From positions 2,492,699-2,556,698 of the forward strand of contig NC_064041.1 in assembly GCF_932526225.1 (NCBI RefSeq): a stretch of 64,000 nt of DNA, written 5' to 3'. A program made the position numbers and the translations under genes. The notes below the pieces were generated by a model. It was not told the DNA's origin, did not search any database, and saw nothing but the letters and a program-made list of their open reading frames with translations. The DNA is from Nematostella vectensis. Lineage: Eukaryota; Cnidaria; Anthozoa; Actiniaria; Edwardsiidae. Below are positions 43,901-53,426 of the stretch, piece after piece. Within the stretch, counting starts at the first letter, position 1, and every line of letters starts with the position of its first letter.

Positions 43901-46900
43901 AACTTACCGTCTCTTTCACAGTTCGTCTAGTTGGTGGCATGCTAAGTAACATGGGGCGCGTGGAGATCTTTCACAACAACAAATGGGGGACCGTGTGCGA
44001 CGACAATTGGGACATAAAGGTGCGTGGTAACCTTCGGAGATCATTTATTTTCATTTGTATAATAAGCGGCATTATGCCGGCTGCTGTTTGTTCTGTTAAG
44101 CGACTTTATGCCGGCTGATGTTTACGCTGCTGAGCAACTTTATGCCGGCTGATGCTTGCGCTGTTGAGCGACTTTATGCCGGCTGATGGTTACGCATTGA
44201 GCGACTTTATGCCGGCTGATGTTTGTGCTGTTGAGCGACTTTATGCCGGCTGATGTTTGTGCTGTTAAGCGACTTTATGCCGGCTGATGTTTGCGCTGTT
44301 AGGCGACTTTAGCCGGCTGATGTTTGCGCTGTTAGGCGACTTTAGCCGGCTGATGCTTGCGCTGTTAAGCGGCTTTATGCCGGCTGATGCTTGCGCTGTT
44401 AAGCGACTTTAGCCGGCTGATGCTTGCGCTGTTAAGCGACTTTATGCCGGCTGATGCTTGCGCTGTTGAGCGACTTTATGCCGGCTGATGCTTGCGCTGT
44501 TAGGCGACTTTATGCCGGCTGATGCTTGCGCTGTTAAGCGACTTTATGCCGGCTGATGCTTGCGCTGTTAGGCGACTTTATGCTGGCTGATGTTTCCGCT
44601 GTTAAGCGACTTTATGCCGTCTGATGCTTGCGCTGTTAGCGACTTTATGCCGGCTGATGCTTGCGCTGTTGAGCAACTTTATGCCGGCTGATGTTTGTGC
44701 TGTTAAGCGACTTTATGCCGGCTGATGTTTACGCTGTTGAGCGACTTTATGCCGGCTGATGCTTGCGCTGTTGAGCGACTTTATGCCGGCTAATGTTTAC
44801 GCTGTTGAGCGACTTTATGCCGGCTAATGTTTACGCTGTTGAGCGACTTTATGCCGGCTGATGCTTGTGCTGTTAAGCGACTTTATGCCGGCTGATGTTT
44901 GCGCTGTTAGGCGGCTTTAGCCGGCTGATGCTTGCGCTGTTAAGCGGCTTTATGCCGGCTGATGCTTGCGCTGTTAAGCGACTTTATGCCGGCTAATGTT
45001 TACGCTGTTGAGCGACTTTATGCCGGCTGATGTTTGCGCTGTTAGGCGACTTTAGCCGGCTGATGTTTGCGCTGTTAGGCGACTTTAGCCGGCTGATGCT
45101 TGCGCTGTTAAGCGGCTTTACGCCGGCTGATGCTTGCGCTGTTAAGCGACTTTAGCCGGCTGATGCTTGCGCTGTTAAGCGACTTTATGCCGGCTGATGC
45201 TTGCGCTGTTGAGCGACTTTATGCCGGCTGATGCTTGCGCTGTTAGGCGACTTTATGCCGGCTGATGCTTGCGCTGTTAAGCGACTTTATGCCGGCTGAT
45301 GCTTGCGCTGTTAGGCGACTTTATGCCGGCTGATGTTTCCGCTGTTAAGCGACTTTATGCCGTCTGATGCTTGCGCTGTTGAGCAACTTTATGCCGGCTG
45401 ATGTTTGTGCTGTTAAGCGACTTTATGCCGGCTGATGTTTACGCTGTTGAGCGACTTTATGCCGGCTGATGCTTGCGCTGTTGAGCGACTTTATGCCGGC
45501 TAATGTTTACGCTGTTGAGCGACTTTATGCCGGCTAATGTTTACGCTGTTGAGCGACTTTATGCCGGCTGATGCTTGTGCTGTTAAGCGACTTTAGCCGG
45601 CTGATGTTTGCGCTGTTAGGCGGCTTTAGCCGGCTGATGCTTGCGCTGTTAAGCGGCTTTATGCCGGCTGATGCTTGCGCTGTTAAGCGACTTTATGCCG
45701 GCTAATGTTTACGCTGTTGAGCGACTTTATGCCGGCTGATGTTTGCGCTGTTAGGCGACTTTAGCCGGCTGATGTTTGCGCTGTTAGGCGACTTTAGCCG
45801 GCTGATGCTTGCGCTGTTAAGCGGCTTTATGCCGGCTGATGCTTGCGCTGTTAAGCGACTTTAGCCGGCTGATGTTTGCGCTGTTAGGCGACTTTAGCCG
45901 GCTGATGCTTGCGCTGTTAAGCGGCTTTACGCCGGCTGATGCTTGCGCTGTTAAGCGACTTTAGCCGGCTGATGCTTGCGCTGTTAAGCGACTTTATGCC
46001 GGCTGATGCTTGCGCTGTTGAGCGACTTTATGCCGGCTGATGCTTGCGCTGTTAAGCGACTTTATGCCGGCTGATGCTTGCGCTGTTAAGCGACTTTATG
46101 CCGGCTGATGCTTGCGCTGTTAGGCGACTTTATGCCGGCTGATGTTTCCGCTGTTAAGCGACTTTATGCCGTCTGATGCTTGCGCTGTTAGGCGACTTTA
46201 TGCCGGCTGATGTTTACGCTGTTGAGCAACTTTATGCCGGCTAATGTTTACGCTGTTGAGCAACTTTATGCCGGCTAATGTTTACGCTGTTGAGCAACTT
46301 TATGCCGGCTAATATTTACGCTGTTGAGCAACTTTATGCCGGCTAATGTTTACGCTGTTGAGCGACTTTATGCCGGCTGATGTTTGCGCTGTTAGGCGAC
46401 TTTAGCCGGCTGATGCTTGCGCTGTTAGGCGACTTTATGCCGGCTGATGTTTCCGCTGTTAAGCGACTTTATGCCGTCTGATGCTTGCGCTGTTAGGCAA
46501 CTTTATGCCGGCTGATGTTTACGCTGTTGAGCAACTTTATGCCGGCTAATGTTTACGCTGTTGAGCAACTTTATGCCGGCTAATGTTTACGCTGTTGAGC
46601 AACTTTATGCCGGCTAATGCTTGCGCTGTTGAGCAACTTTATGCCGGCTAATGTTTACGCTGTTGAGCAACTTTATGCCGGCTAATGTTTACGCTGTTGA
46701 GCGACTTTATGCCGGCTGATGTTTGCGCTGTTAGGCGACTTTAGCCGGCTGATGTTTGCGCTGTTAGGCGACTTTATGCCGGCTGATGCTTGCGCTGTTA
46801 AGCGACTTTATGCCGGCTGATGTTTGTGCTGTTGAGCAACTTTATTTTTTTTCATAGGATGGCCATGTCGTTTGTCGCATGCTTGGATACAAGCGAGCCG

Positions 46901-48832
46901 AGAAGGCCTTACCACGAGCGGCGTGTGGGAGGGGATCGGGCCAAATCTGGTTGGATAATGTCCAATGCTCCGGACGGGAATCGTCAATCGACTATTGCGC
47001 CCATAAGCCTTGGGGTAAACACAACTGCGGCCATCACGAGGATGCTGGTGTAGTGTGTGAGCCTAGGAATCCAGGTACGTGTAGTATATACCGGATATGA
47101 CGTGAACCGGAAGTAATATTTTATGCATGCAGTGTTTACTGGTGAAACACGGTGTAGTTTGCGAGCCTAAAAATCTAGGTACGTGTAGTGTATACCGGAT
47201 ATGTAGTGAACTGGAAATAATATTCTATGCCTGCAATGTTTGTTGTTAGAACCTGGTGTAGTGTGTGGGTCTAAGAATCCAAGTATGTGTAAAATATACC
47301 GGATATGACGTAACCGGAAATAATATTGTTAAGCGAAGTGTTTGTGGTATCGTGACGAACAGGGTGTTGCAAAAGTTCTTTGTCATTGAAAATGAAGATG
47401 TTTAAGATGAAAAAAATGAGATGCAATTTAATTCATGGTTATGAAATAAATAAGCGTGAATAAAAATACAAAATAAATAAAAACTCTGTAGTGTCAAGAG
47501 TCCAAGTAAGTTCGTTCTCCTTTACACTATTGTAATGAGTTTTTACAGCCGAGAATATGGGTCCGCATCAGAAGAAAAATTGGTATAAAAAGGAATGTTT
47601 AGATAAGATGTATCAGCGATTCCCAAAACACTGATTTAGACAACACGATTCAGTCGTATGCGAAATGCCCGCGACTTTCAACATCAACAACTTTCAACTC
47701 TCTCATTCTCTCAACAACTCAAGCCATAGTTTGTATGTTGTAGGCAGGTCATATACGACGAAATCGTGCCTTTCATATAACACTAAATCAGCCTTTAGCA
47801 ACTGTTAGTACTTTGTTGGATTTAACTTAATACTTAATAGGGCATATCGTTGATTATTTTCCAGTGCGCGTCCGTTTAGCTGGAAGTCGTGTTCGTGGCA
47901 GCGGCCGCGTGGAGGTGCTTTATAATGGGGTCTGGGGAACAGTGTGTGATGACTTTTGGGACATCCGGTAAGGCTATTATTATCTATCAAGGCTTCAAGG
48001 CTTATTTTATTATTTGACTATTATTTTATTGCAGTATTTTTTAGGCTTTTACCTGTTCACTATTATCCTCGTACTGTGGCGTCAAATTAAGTGAGCTTAG
48101 GGGGTGTTTTATGAAATACCCTGAGGATGGGGAGGAAAGTTTTGACTTCCAGCCCCCCCCCCCCCTTAGTTTAAGAGAATTTTCGGTGCCCCCTTTTTTA
48201 ACAACCACCAGGATTTCGATAGAGCTCATAAAATATTGAGAGCCCCCCCCCCATCATCTTTACCCTAGGTGTTTTTGGCTCCAACAAAAGTCTTTGTAAA
48301 ATTGTATGTATATTGGCATTCTTAAAAAAAACAATAATCACTGATATGTACTAGAGGAGACCTTTGATTTAATATGTATTTTCCTGATAAATATAAGCCA
48401 TATACCTGCTTAGCATAAATAAGCAAGAGCTTTCGACTTCACACTTCCTAAATAAAGCAATATATTATTTAAAAATTAAATGCCTTTTTTAACAAGTCAG
48501 CGTTGAGAAGAGATTCTAAAACGTTGATATTATGGGACGAGCGGCATGCTCAGGACACTCAATCCATAAAGAAGGAAAAACAGGAAATATCTTATTACTA
48601 TTCTTCGTTGAATTTTACCAGAGATGCGAAAGTGGTATGTCGTATGTTGGGTTACTCCCGCGCGGTCAAGGCCACTCATAGCGCATCCTTCGGTCAGGGG
48701 AGCGGACGTATACTACTTGACAACGTGATGTGCAGAGGGACTGAAAAGACAATTGCCGACTGCACACACAGCCCGTGGGGCAAGCACAACTGCAGACACT
48801 CCGAGGATGCTGGCGTGATCTGCAAGGCGTAA
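34837..48832 (+). CDS. Gene B: secreted astacin metalloprotease with three SRCR domains, 15 coding exons
   Basis: Joined: 34837-34915, 37766-37897, 38889-38954, 39571-39699, 39989-40052, 40180-40233, 41150-41325, 41797-42021, 42389-42400, 42984-43158, 43684-43841, 43922-44019, 46858-47074, 47865-47967, 48622-48832. All phases match; 1899 nt, 632 aa. Order: signal peptide (1-20), acidic propeptide with the F-E-G-D switch (95-98, Asp98 should cap the zinc), astacin domain with [11 protein letters not shown] (zinc His203, 207, 213; general base Glu204) and Met-turn SLMHY (Met258, Tyr260), then SRCR 1 (about 316-421), 2 (424-525) and 3 (531-631). Cys155-Cys302 and Cys176-Cys195 match astacin's two disulfides. 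All catalytic residues are present, so an active secreted zinc endopeptidase is expected. SRCR domains usually mediate ligand binding; targeting of the protease by them is inference. The ATG context (AAGATGG) is good. Confidence 0.92.
36141..36859. mobile_element. 0.72-kb element with long terminal inverted repeats
   Basis: Arms 36141-36208 and 36792-36859 (about 68 bp) are near-perfect inverted copies starting attacccgcgcgccatgtcg. The interior has no recognised protein. A foldback or MITE type. Confidence 0.8.
37591..37729. repeat. Foldback hairpin in gene B intron 1
   Basis: Arms of about 50 bp: agtttttcgtggtata..ctcttataca and catgaggtgacgaaa.. with their complements; loop about 35 bp. 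Confidence 0.7.
37766..37897 (+). CDS. Gene B exon 2: acidic propeptide segment
   Basis: 132 nt, phase 1 at both ends. Encodes a low-complexity acidic stretch containing [19 protein letters not shown] and [12 protein letters not shown]. No domain; it lengthens the propeptide. The intron before it is 2.85 kb and contains foldback elements. Confidence 0.82.
38889..38954 (+). CDS. Gene B exon 3: acidic propeptide segment
   Basis: 66 nt, phase 1 at both ends; acceptor is a T-run plus TAAG, donor GCAG|GTTAGG. Encodes [20 protein letters not shown]. Short and symmetric, so it could be skipped without a frame change. Confidence 0.75.
39053..39530. repeat. Three tandem intronic units next to exon 4
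   Basis: Units near 39053-39228, 39229-39385 and 39386-39530 share accgtcg.taatgtgtcatt, ccaaacaagcaaagga and gttgcggcactactaatttg. Unit 1 also carries a copy of the exon 4 acceptor plus 23 exon bases (39202-39224). Confidence 0.85.
39571..39699 (+). CDS. Gene B exon 4: propeptide switch and start of astacin domain
   Basis: 129 nt, phase 1 at both ends; acceptor CTACTATAG, donor CTAG|GTGAGT. Encodes [11 protein letters not shown], with the F-x-G-D zinc-capping motif, and [11 protein letters not shown], the first strand of the mature protease. An upstream in-frame ATG at 39540 is intronic: reading from the nearer TCTAG acceptor in the phase required would meet a stop. Confidence 0.9.
39989..40052 (+). 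CDS. Gene B exon 5: astacin domain helix and first Cys
   Basis: 64 nt, phase 1 in and 2 out. Encodes [20 protein letters not shown], the first astacin helix ending in the conserved T-C-[IV]-R-F. Confidence 0.92.
40180..40233 (+). CDS. Gene B exon 6: astacin beta-strand segment
   Basis: 54 nt, phase 2 at both ends; donor GG|GTAAGA. Encodes [17 protein letters not shown], leading into the conserved G-C-x-S-x-V-G of exon 7. A pyrimidine-rich minisatellite starts within about 20 nt of its donor. Confidence 0.9.
40250..41100. repeat. 18-bp pyrimidine-rich minisatellite filling gene B intron 6
   Basis: About 45 variants of gcttccttctccgtctcc. The plus strand is nearly all pyrimidine. It occupies about 93% of the intron (40234-41149). 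Because the unit is a multiple of three it leaves long open frames on both strands, which are not genes. Confidence 0.92.
41150..41325 (+). CDS. Gene B exon 7: astacin zinc-binding site
   Basis: 176 nt, phase 2 in and 1 out. Encodes [28 protein letters not shown] and [13 protein letters not shown]. It contains the full HExxHxxGxxH zinc signature and two disulfide Cys. Confidence 0.97.
41797..42021 (+). CDS. Gene B exon 8: astacin Met-turn and end of protease
   Basis: 225 nt, phase 1 at both ends. Encodes [39 protein letters not shown] and the closing YSC. The S-x-M-H-Y Met-turn and the terminal Cys complete the astacin domain. Confidence 0.97.
42389..42400 (+). CDS. Gene B exon 9: 12-nt microexon in the protease-SRCR linker
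   Basis: Twelve bases between CTTTTCAG and GTAAGT, phase 1 at both ends. With its flanks it encodes V-T-P-L-P between the protease and SRCR 1. Skipping it keeps the frame, so its use must be confirmed by RNA; splice signals on both sides are near perfect. Confidence 0.6.
42401..42983. other. Gene B intron 9, nothing recognised
   Basis: 583 bp of AT-rich sequence between the microexon and SRCR exon 10. No element or exon seen. Confidence 0.5.
42984..43158 (+). CDS. Gene B exon 10: SRCR domain 1, first part
   Basis: 175 nt, phase 1 in and 2 out. Encodes [26 protein letters not shown] and [11 protein letters not shown]: the classical SRCR start R-L-x-G-G...G-R-V-E-V...G-x-V-C-D-D. Confidence 0.95.
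43684..43841 (+). CDS. Gene B exon 11: SRCR domain 1, second part
   Basis: 158 nt, phase 2 in and 1 out. Encodes [31 protein letters not shown] and EHAGVRC, the conserved second half of SRCR. This domain has eight Cys including a CC pair. Confidence 0.95.
43922..44019 (+). CDS. Gene B exon 12: SRCR domain 2, first part
   Basis: 98 nt, phase 1 in and 0 out; donor AAG|GTGCGT. Encodes [16 protein letters not shown] and [12 protein letters not shown]. Its intron is almost entirely a 34-bp minisatellite. Confidence 0.93.
44060..46848. repeat. 34-bp minisatellite filling gene B intron 12
   Basis: About 82 tandem copies of a unit like gcgactttatgccggctgat plus gcttgcgctgttaa (34 bp; a 33-bp variant lacks one t). 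It covers about 98% of the intron. Blocks of variants recur at intervals of about 0.7-0.8 kb (for example the ccgtctg variant near 44617, 45360, 46169, 46475), which shows higher-order duplication. Confidence 0.95.
46858..47074 (+). CDS. Gene B exon 13: SRCR domain 2, second part
   Basis: 217 nt, phase 0 in and 1 out. Encodes [44 protein letters not shown] and EDAGVVC. The 3' edge with its donor is repeated twice downstream. Confidence 0.95.
47048..47340. repeat. Three tandem copies of the exon 13 3' edge and donor
   Basis: Unit of about 105 bp: ggtgtagt.tg.gagcctaag then gtacgtgtagt.tataccgg. The first copy is the real exon end (donor at 47075). Copies at 47151 and 47255 keep GT at 47179 and 47283. 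Confidence 0.85.
47628..47797. mobile_element. Short inverted-repeat element in gene B intron 13
   Basis: The ends tgatttagacaacacgatt and (inverted) tgatttagtgttat..cacgattt are related, about 170 bp in all. A similar left end ggctgatttagacaacac occurs at 17088. Confidence 0.5.
47865..47967 (+). CDS. Gene B exon 14: SRCR domain 3, first part
   Basis: 103 nt, phase 1 in and 2 out. Encodes [16 protein letters not shown] and [12 protein letters not shown]. Confidence 0.95.
48622..48832 (+). CDS. Gene B exon 15: SRCR domain 3, second part, and stop
   Basis: 211 nt, phase 2 in, ending at TAA 48830-48832. Encodes [42 protein letters not shown] and EDAGVICKA. Six Cys, as in group A SRCR domains. 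Confidence 0.95.
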
Positions 48833-48880
48833 GAGGTGGGTTTGATATCAAGTGTTATCGCTGACAGAATTCACACATTC

Positions 48881-48886
48881 AATAAA
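48881..48886 (+). terminator. Poly(A) signal of gene B
   Basis: AATAAA 49 nt after the gene B stop codon, the expected place for the cleavage signal of a short 3' UTR. Confidence 0.75.
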
Positions 48887-48937
48887 GTTAACACCAGGGA
48901 ATCACTGGTCAGGAGCACTCATCTCGTTAAACCTCCT

Positions 48938-49318
48938 CCCAGGAACCTCCTTAGATCCAAGAACCTGCCAAGAACCTGCCCAGCCCCCAGATCCCAGAAT
49001 CTTCCCAGATCTCAGAACCTCCCCAGATCTCACAACCTCCCCAGATCTCACAACCTCCCCAGATCCCAGAACCTCCCCAGATCCCAGAACCTCCCCAGAT
49101 CCCAGAACCTCCCCAGATCCCAGAACCTCCCCAGATCTCTCAACCTCCCCAGATCTCACAACCTCCCCAGATCTCACAACCGCCCCAGATCTCACAACCG
49201 CCCCAGATCCCAGAACCTCCCCAGATCCCAGAACCTCCCCAGATCTCACAACCTCCCCAGATCCCAGAACCTCCCCAGATCTCACGATCTCCCCAGATTC
49301 CAGAAAAACCTCCAGATC
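48938..49318. repeat. 18-bp minisatellite just after gene B
   Basis: About 20 copies of ccagatcccagaacctcc and variants with ctca. It begins about 50 nt after the poly(A) signal. Open frames on both strands come from the unit length (NLPRSQ-type hexapeptide) and are not supported as genes. Confidence 0.92.
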
Positions 49319-49779
49319 TTAGAACGTAACTCGGGCTTCTCTATTGTGTTCTATTTGGGCATTTAATAAAACGAACTTTTTTTTTACCGCCTCGTCAACA
49401 TATAAGAAAATGTTTATTTGATAGCAGCACACACAAAACACTACAAAACCCCGGAAAATTGACAATCACAACATCTAATTACTCCCCCCCTTCCTCTAAA
49501 AAAATATCGCTTATAATCAAATTATCAGCGAAATGAATAACTCACGTTTGTGTATTTATTATTTTCTAATATACAAGGAACTCTTGTGGAATTGATCTCA
49601 AACCTGTCTAGTAGGGCGGTCTAGCAGACACAGTGGAATTTACATGCTGGGACCTCGTTCAATAAACATCGTGCACTGACTTTGCTTTTTTTTTTTTAAG
49701 GTCAAAGGATAATCTTCACTGCATCAACGACTGGAAAGAACTTGCATAAAACATTATAGCACTTGTCTTGTTATAGTCA

Positions 49780-50104
49780 ACTTGTTAGTATAGTGAACTT
49801 GTAAAAATATTCATCTGTTTGTATAGTCAACTAGTAAAACATCCAAATCGTTAGTATAGTCAACTTGTTAGTATAGTCAACTCGATAAACATTCAACGCG
49901 TTAGTATAATCAACCCGTAAAACATTCAAATCGTTAGCATAGTCAACTCGTAAAACATTAAAATCGTTAGCATAGTCAACTCGTAAAACATTAAAATCGT
50001 TAGCATAGGCAACTCGTAAAACATTCAAATCGTTAGCATAGTCAACTCGTTAAACATTCAAATCGTTAGCATAGTCAACTCGTAAAACATTCAAATCGTT
50101 AGCA
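49780..50104. repeat. 33-bp AT-rich minisatellite
   Basis: About ten copies of aaatcgttagcatagtcaac followed by tcgtaaaacattc. It lies between gene B and the orphan terminal exon of gene C. Confidence 0.88.
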
Positions 50105-50565
50105 CAAAGAACTGTTTTTTTAATTATATTTGTTTCAAGCATTGAATAAATAGACTTAAATAGCTTAGATGAAAAAAGAATTGTAAGGTTTGCTTTTCAT
50201 AAATAAACTTATTTTTGTCTCAATGCGTGTATTTTTATAATCCAAGAATGCAATGGGGTGCTAAAAATAGAATATGACAAATTTCTCAAGGACAACAGGG
50301 TTATGTATTCCCGCAACTGATCGAGACTGGAAAAACATGGCGGACGAGAAGCGGGGTTTTTGGAGCGTTGACCACAACAAAGCCAAAAATCATATGAATA
50401 TAATTTACTAGAGGTTTGAAACCTAGATATTCGGACAAGAGTCTTCTATTGTTTTAAGAGAATGCTCAGAAAAGCGTTCCCTTTAATTTGTGAATGTTAT
50501 TTTTGCAATTTATTTCCAAAATTCATCGAAACGACGACAAAACACGTGGCTCAGTTGACTCGCGA

Positions 50566-50571
50566 TTTATT
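50566..50571 (-). terminator. Poly(A) signal for the orphan exon of gene C
   Basis: AATAAA on the minus strand, about 125 nt after the TAG at 50695-50697. Confidence 0.4.
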
Positions 50572-50694
50572 TCATGCCTTTTACTAGCGTCGAGAATTAG
50601 TTACATATACTAATTGCCTACAAAAGGAAGTCGTACATCAATGTTAATTCAACCTAAATTCATTCCAACATTTTCTTATCGCGGAAACGCGCTT

Positions 50695-50889
50695 CTAGTA
50701 GTTTTTGAAATTCACTAGACAGATATCTGGCACGGAACAGGAATTAGGGATGAAGTCGTCACCATCGTCCCCCGCAGTCCCCTCGTTGGGCTTCATAAGA
50801 CGTTCGTTGAAGGTGTTTGACAGTTTGTCAATCCGGTCTCGAAGACTGGCCATGCAAATGCCACAAACTGGGGGTGGGTTGCAAGTGTC
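50695..50889 (-). CDS. Gene C: terminal exon of an unidentified minus-strand gene
   Basis: 195 nt from a good acceptor (ATTCCTTCCAG) to TAG, phase 0, with a poly(A) signal downstream. Encodes DTCNPPPVCGICMASLRDRI, NTFNERLMKPNEG and DFIPNSCSVPDICLVNF: Cys-rich start, acidic middle, no recognised domain. No upstream exon was found; transposon insertions fill the DNA upstream. It may be a relic or the end of a transposon-borne gene. Confidence 0.4.
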   Translation of the reverse strand, partial: DTCNPPPVCGICMASLRDRIDKLSNTFNERLMKPNEGTAGDDGDDFIPNSCSVPDICLVNFKNY

Positions 50890-51093
50890 CTGGAAGGAAT
50901 GTCCTAACCATACTCATTGTTGTCGAGCCAAACACAGAAAAAAATTTTTGTTTCTCCGAGGAGCTTTCTTTATTTATATACGATAACTCTTTCGATGTTC
51001 ACTTCTAGACGATGACTTGTTAACTTTTCAATTCGACTTCCGTGTTATTTTTCGATTCGACTATTCAATTACAGTATGTAGTGTGTAGATCTA

Positions 51094-52551
51094 GTTAAGA
51101 AATAAGGCTCACAAGCCAAGTTCCCTCTGTGATTACTCAAGAGGTTTTGTACAAACAGCTTTAAGAACGCTTCTGTTCCATGGTCAACACGCACCATATC
51201 CCATATTTCCTGATGAAGCAAAAGGTCCCTGTGGAAAATCAGCATAACAATTAACTTTAGTCAAAACAATTAACAACAATTAAGTACCTTAAACTGTGTT
51301 CCTTCCTGCTTTGTCTGCCGAACAAGAGTAAGAAACAAGTGGAACCTCGATGTAACCAAGTGCCAAGGGACTGGGGAAATGCGTTCGTTATATCGAGGGT
51401 TCGTTGGGTCGAGGTTCTGTTCCATACGTTTGACTTACTTTTAAATTACGTAATTTTGGCCCGTTACACCGAGGACTTCGTTATATAGAGATTTGTTAAA
51501 TCGAGGTTCCACTGTAAAAGGAAAATACTATACACCAACCACCCTGACCAGAATTTGTATTGTTGTCTCGGTTAGGATTTTGTTTGAGTTTAAATTGGTG
51601 TACTGCAGGGTGTACTGTATAAGAGTCCGCTGTCACTGTCGCCATCTTGAGGGGAGAACACTAGTCCTGCTATCCCCTCTTCTCTCTCTGCCATATTTCA
51701 ACAGGCTTCCAAAATGATTATAAAAATGATGACAAAACTGACAAAATAACAAGCAGAACAATAATCTAAAGGATATAATGTCAAAGAATGATAAATAGAA
51801 ACGTACCTGAAATGTGAATATATCACTGCAGGATTTTGTTGGCATGCAGAACAAGTCGACTATCTTTGAACTGCAACCGTCGTTGAAGGCGTAAAAGGTA
51901 CACCCATAAATAACCAGTTTTTCGTTTTGGTCACAGTGCAGCTTATGGCCATAATATAGGGCACTATATTGGGATAGGATTCCTCCGTCGTATGCTGTCA
52001 TTCCTTCTTTTCGCATGACTTTGATGGATTCACTTTGCTTAGGGGTTCTCGAACCTGTTTTCCACTCAGGTCATAACCTTTTGCGCGAATGTAGCCGGTC
52101 AGCATTTTCCGCCGTCATACGTCGGGCCTACCTATTAAAAAAGTATCCATGAAAGAAAATAGATTCATACCGACAAAGAATGGACTTCGTGTCCTTGCTG
52201 ATCTGGAACATGCGTGTAGATGCTAAATGCACATTACTTCTATCAACACTTTGATGTGTTCAAAAATACCTCGCTTACCTGAGAGACTGATTCCCTTATA
52301 ATATTATCTACTTCCATGCTGTTGCTTCTCTTTATCCCATTGCGTGAACAAAACAGCCTTATGTTCCGCGAAGAAAACCCGCGTTTCATTTCGGGGAAAG
52401 CTTTTTGGAAAGCATTCGCTATCCGAAAATGCGTCTTGTTGGACTTGACCATCTTTGTTATCTCGTCAATGTTTGCTTCAAGGAACTCCATCTTCGTTGT
52501 TGCAAACAAGATGGCGGTAAAAACGGTCGATTTTCCAACACCCACGAACAC
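51094..52551 (-). pseudogene. Integrase-core (rve/DDE) transposase pseudogene, copy 1
   Basis: On the minus strand, in order: an N-terminal helix exon (FLEANIDEITKMV, FRIANAFQKAFPEMKRGFS, RLFCSRNGI; phase-0 donor CAG|GTAAGC), then MLTGYIRAKGYDLSGKQVRE, then after a frameshift YYGHKLHCDQNEKLVIYG and DGCSSKIVDLFCMP, then exon 51094-51228 with WDMVRVDHGTEAFLKLFVQN. HKLHxDQNEKL and RVDHG are core motifs of this integrase-like transposase type found in fish and cnidarian genomes. Stops, a frameshift and loss of the last donor make it inactive. Confidence 0.75.
51335..51514. mobile_element. 180-bp pogo-like MITE
   Basis: Ends agtggaacctcgatgtaac and (inverted) cagtggaacctcgatttaac, with TA beside the right end. 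It sits between core exons of the copy 1 transposase, so it inserted later or in its intron. A partial relative, cagtagaacctacccacttt, is at about 60172. Confidence 0.75.
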
Positions 52552-52669
52552 CCACGGAAATCAGAAAAAAGAAAGACGCTTTTCCAAAATGCAAAGAAAT
52601 CAGAAAAAGGCATTCGAAATCTCATTTTTGTTTTTTTCAAATCACTAGAAAGAAATCGTTGTTGATTAA

Positions 52670-52980
52670 CTTTTCTGCTCAATAAAATATCCAAAGGTGT
52701 TTTTCCTTCTTTTTTTTCTTAGCATTAAATCATAATATTTTTTTATTTATTTTCATCTTTCTTACATCCCGGCGATTCATTTTATTGAATAAAAGCTCTT
52801 AATTTTTAGTTGCTTTTTCAACAAAGATACAAACTTTTATTAGAAACACGCAAGTATTCGATAAATGAAATTTTTTTGGTGAAATTTCGCTTTTCGCATC
52901 TGCCAAATTTATGAAAATTGCTTGACAAGGATTCTATTTATTCCCTGGAAAAGCAGAATTGCCGAAACCTACCAAATCAG
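52670..52980. repeat. 5' flank of the integrase element, copy 1
   Basis: About 310 bp nearly identical to 58590-58930 (cttacatcccggcgattcat, gttgctttttca, gcttttcgcatctgccaaat). It marks the conserved upstream part of the element. Confidence 0.8.
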
Positions 52981-53426
52981 TGGTAGGTTTATTTTCTCTT
53001 ATGTTGAAAACATGAAATCCTGCATTTTGCATATATAACTACCTACTACTATTTTTGTGGTGTGGTCACTATCTTAAATCTTATTGGGTAGTACCATATT
53101 CTTTTATGCTTTGGTTTGAGGTCACAAAGGTTTTCAAGAATCATACAATTGATTCTACTGGTTCTTAGAGCACACTTGGATCATGTTCCCCAAAGTTCTT
53201 GTTGACAAAAATATTACAAGCATTGCAAAAAAATATTGTTTTATGAAATAAATGAACATTACAAGACAATTATTGAATTTATTGTACCTAGGATTCTCTA
53301 AACAATGTTTATTTAGAAAATCACAAGCACAAGTGCAATCTTAATAAATTATTGAGAAACTGGCGTATCTATTTTCAATAAGGTAGTATTAAACTTATTG
53401 AACTTACATTGTCTTTTGTTGTACAG

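Noticed and set aside
44060-46848. CRISPR array
   Set aside because: Units abut with no unique spacers, in a eukaryotic intron; it is a minisatellite.
44060-46848. Coding repeat protein
   Set aside because: The 34-bp unit is not a multiple of three and brings stops in all frames after a few units; GT/AG of exons 12 and 13 bracket it.
48836-49366. Proline/serine repeat frames of 127-176 residues
   Set aside because: Produced by the 18-bp minisatellite after the gene B poly(A) signal; no start context, splice sites or domain.
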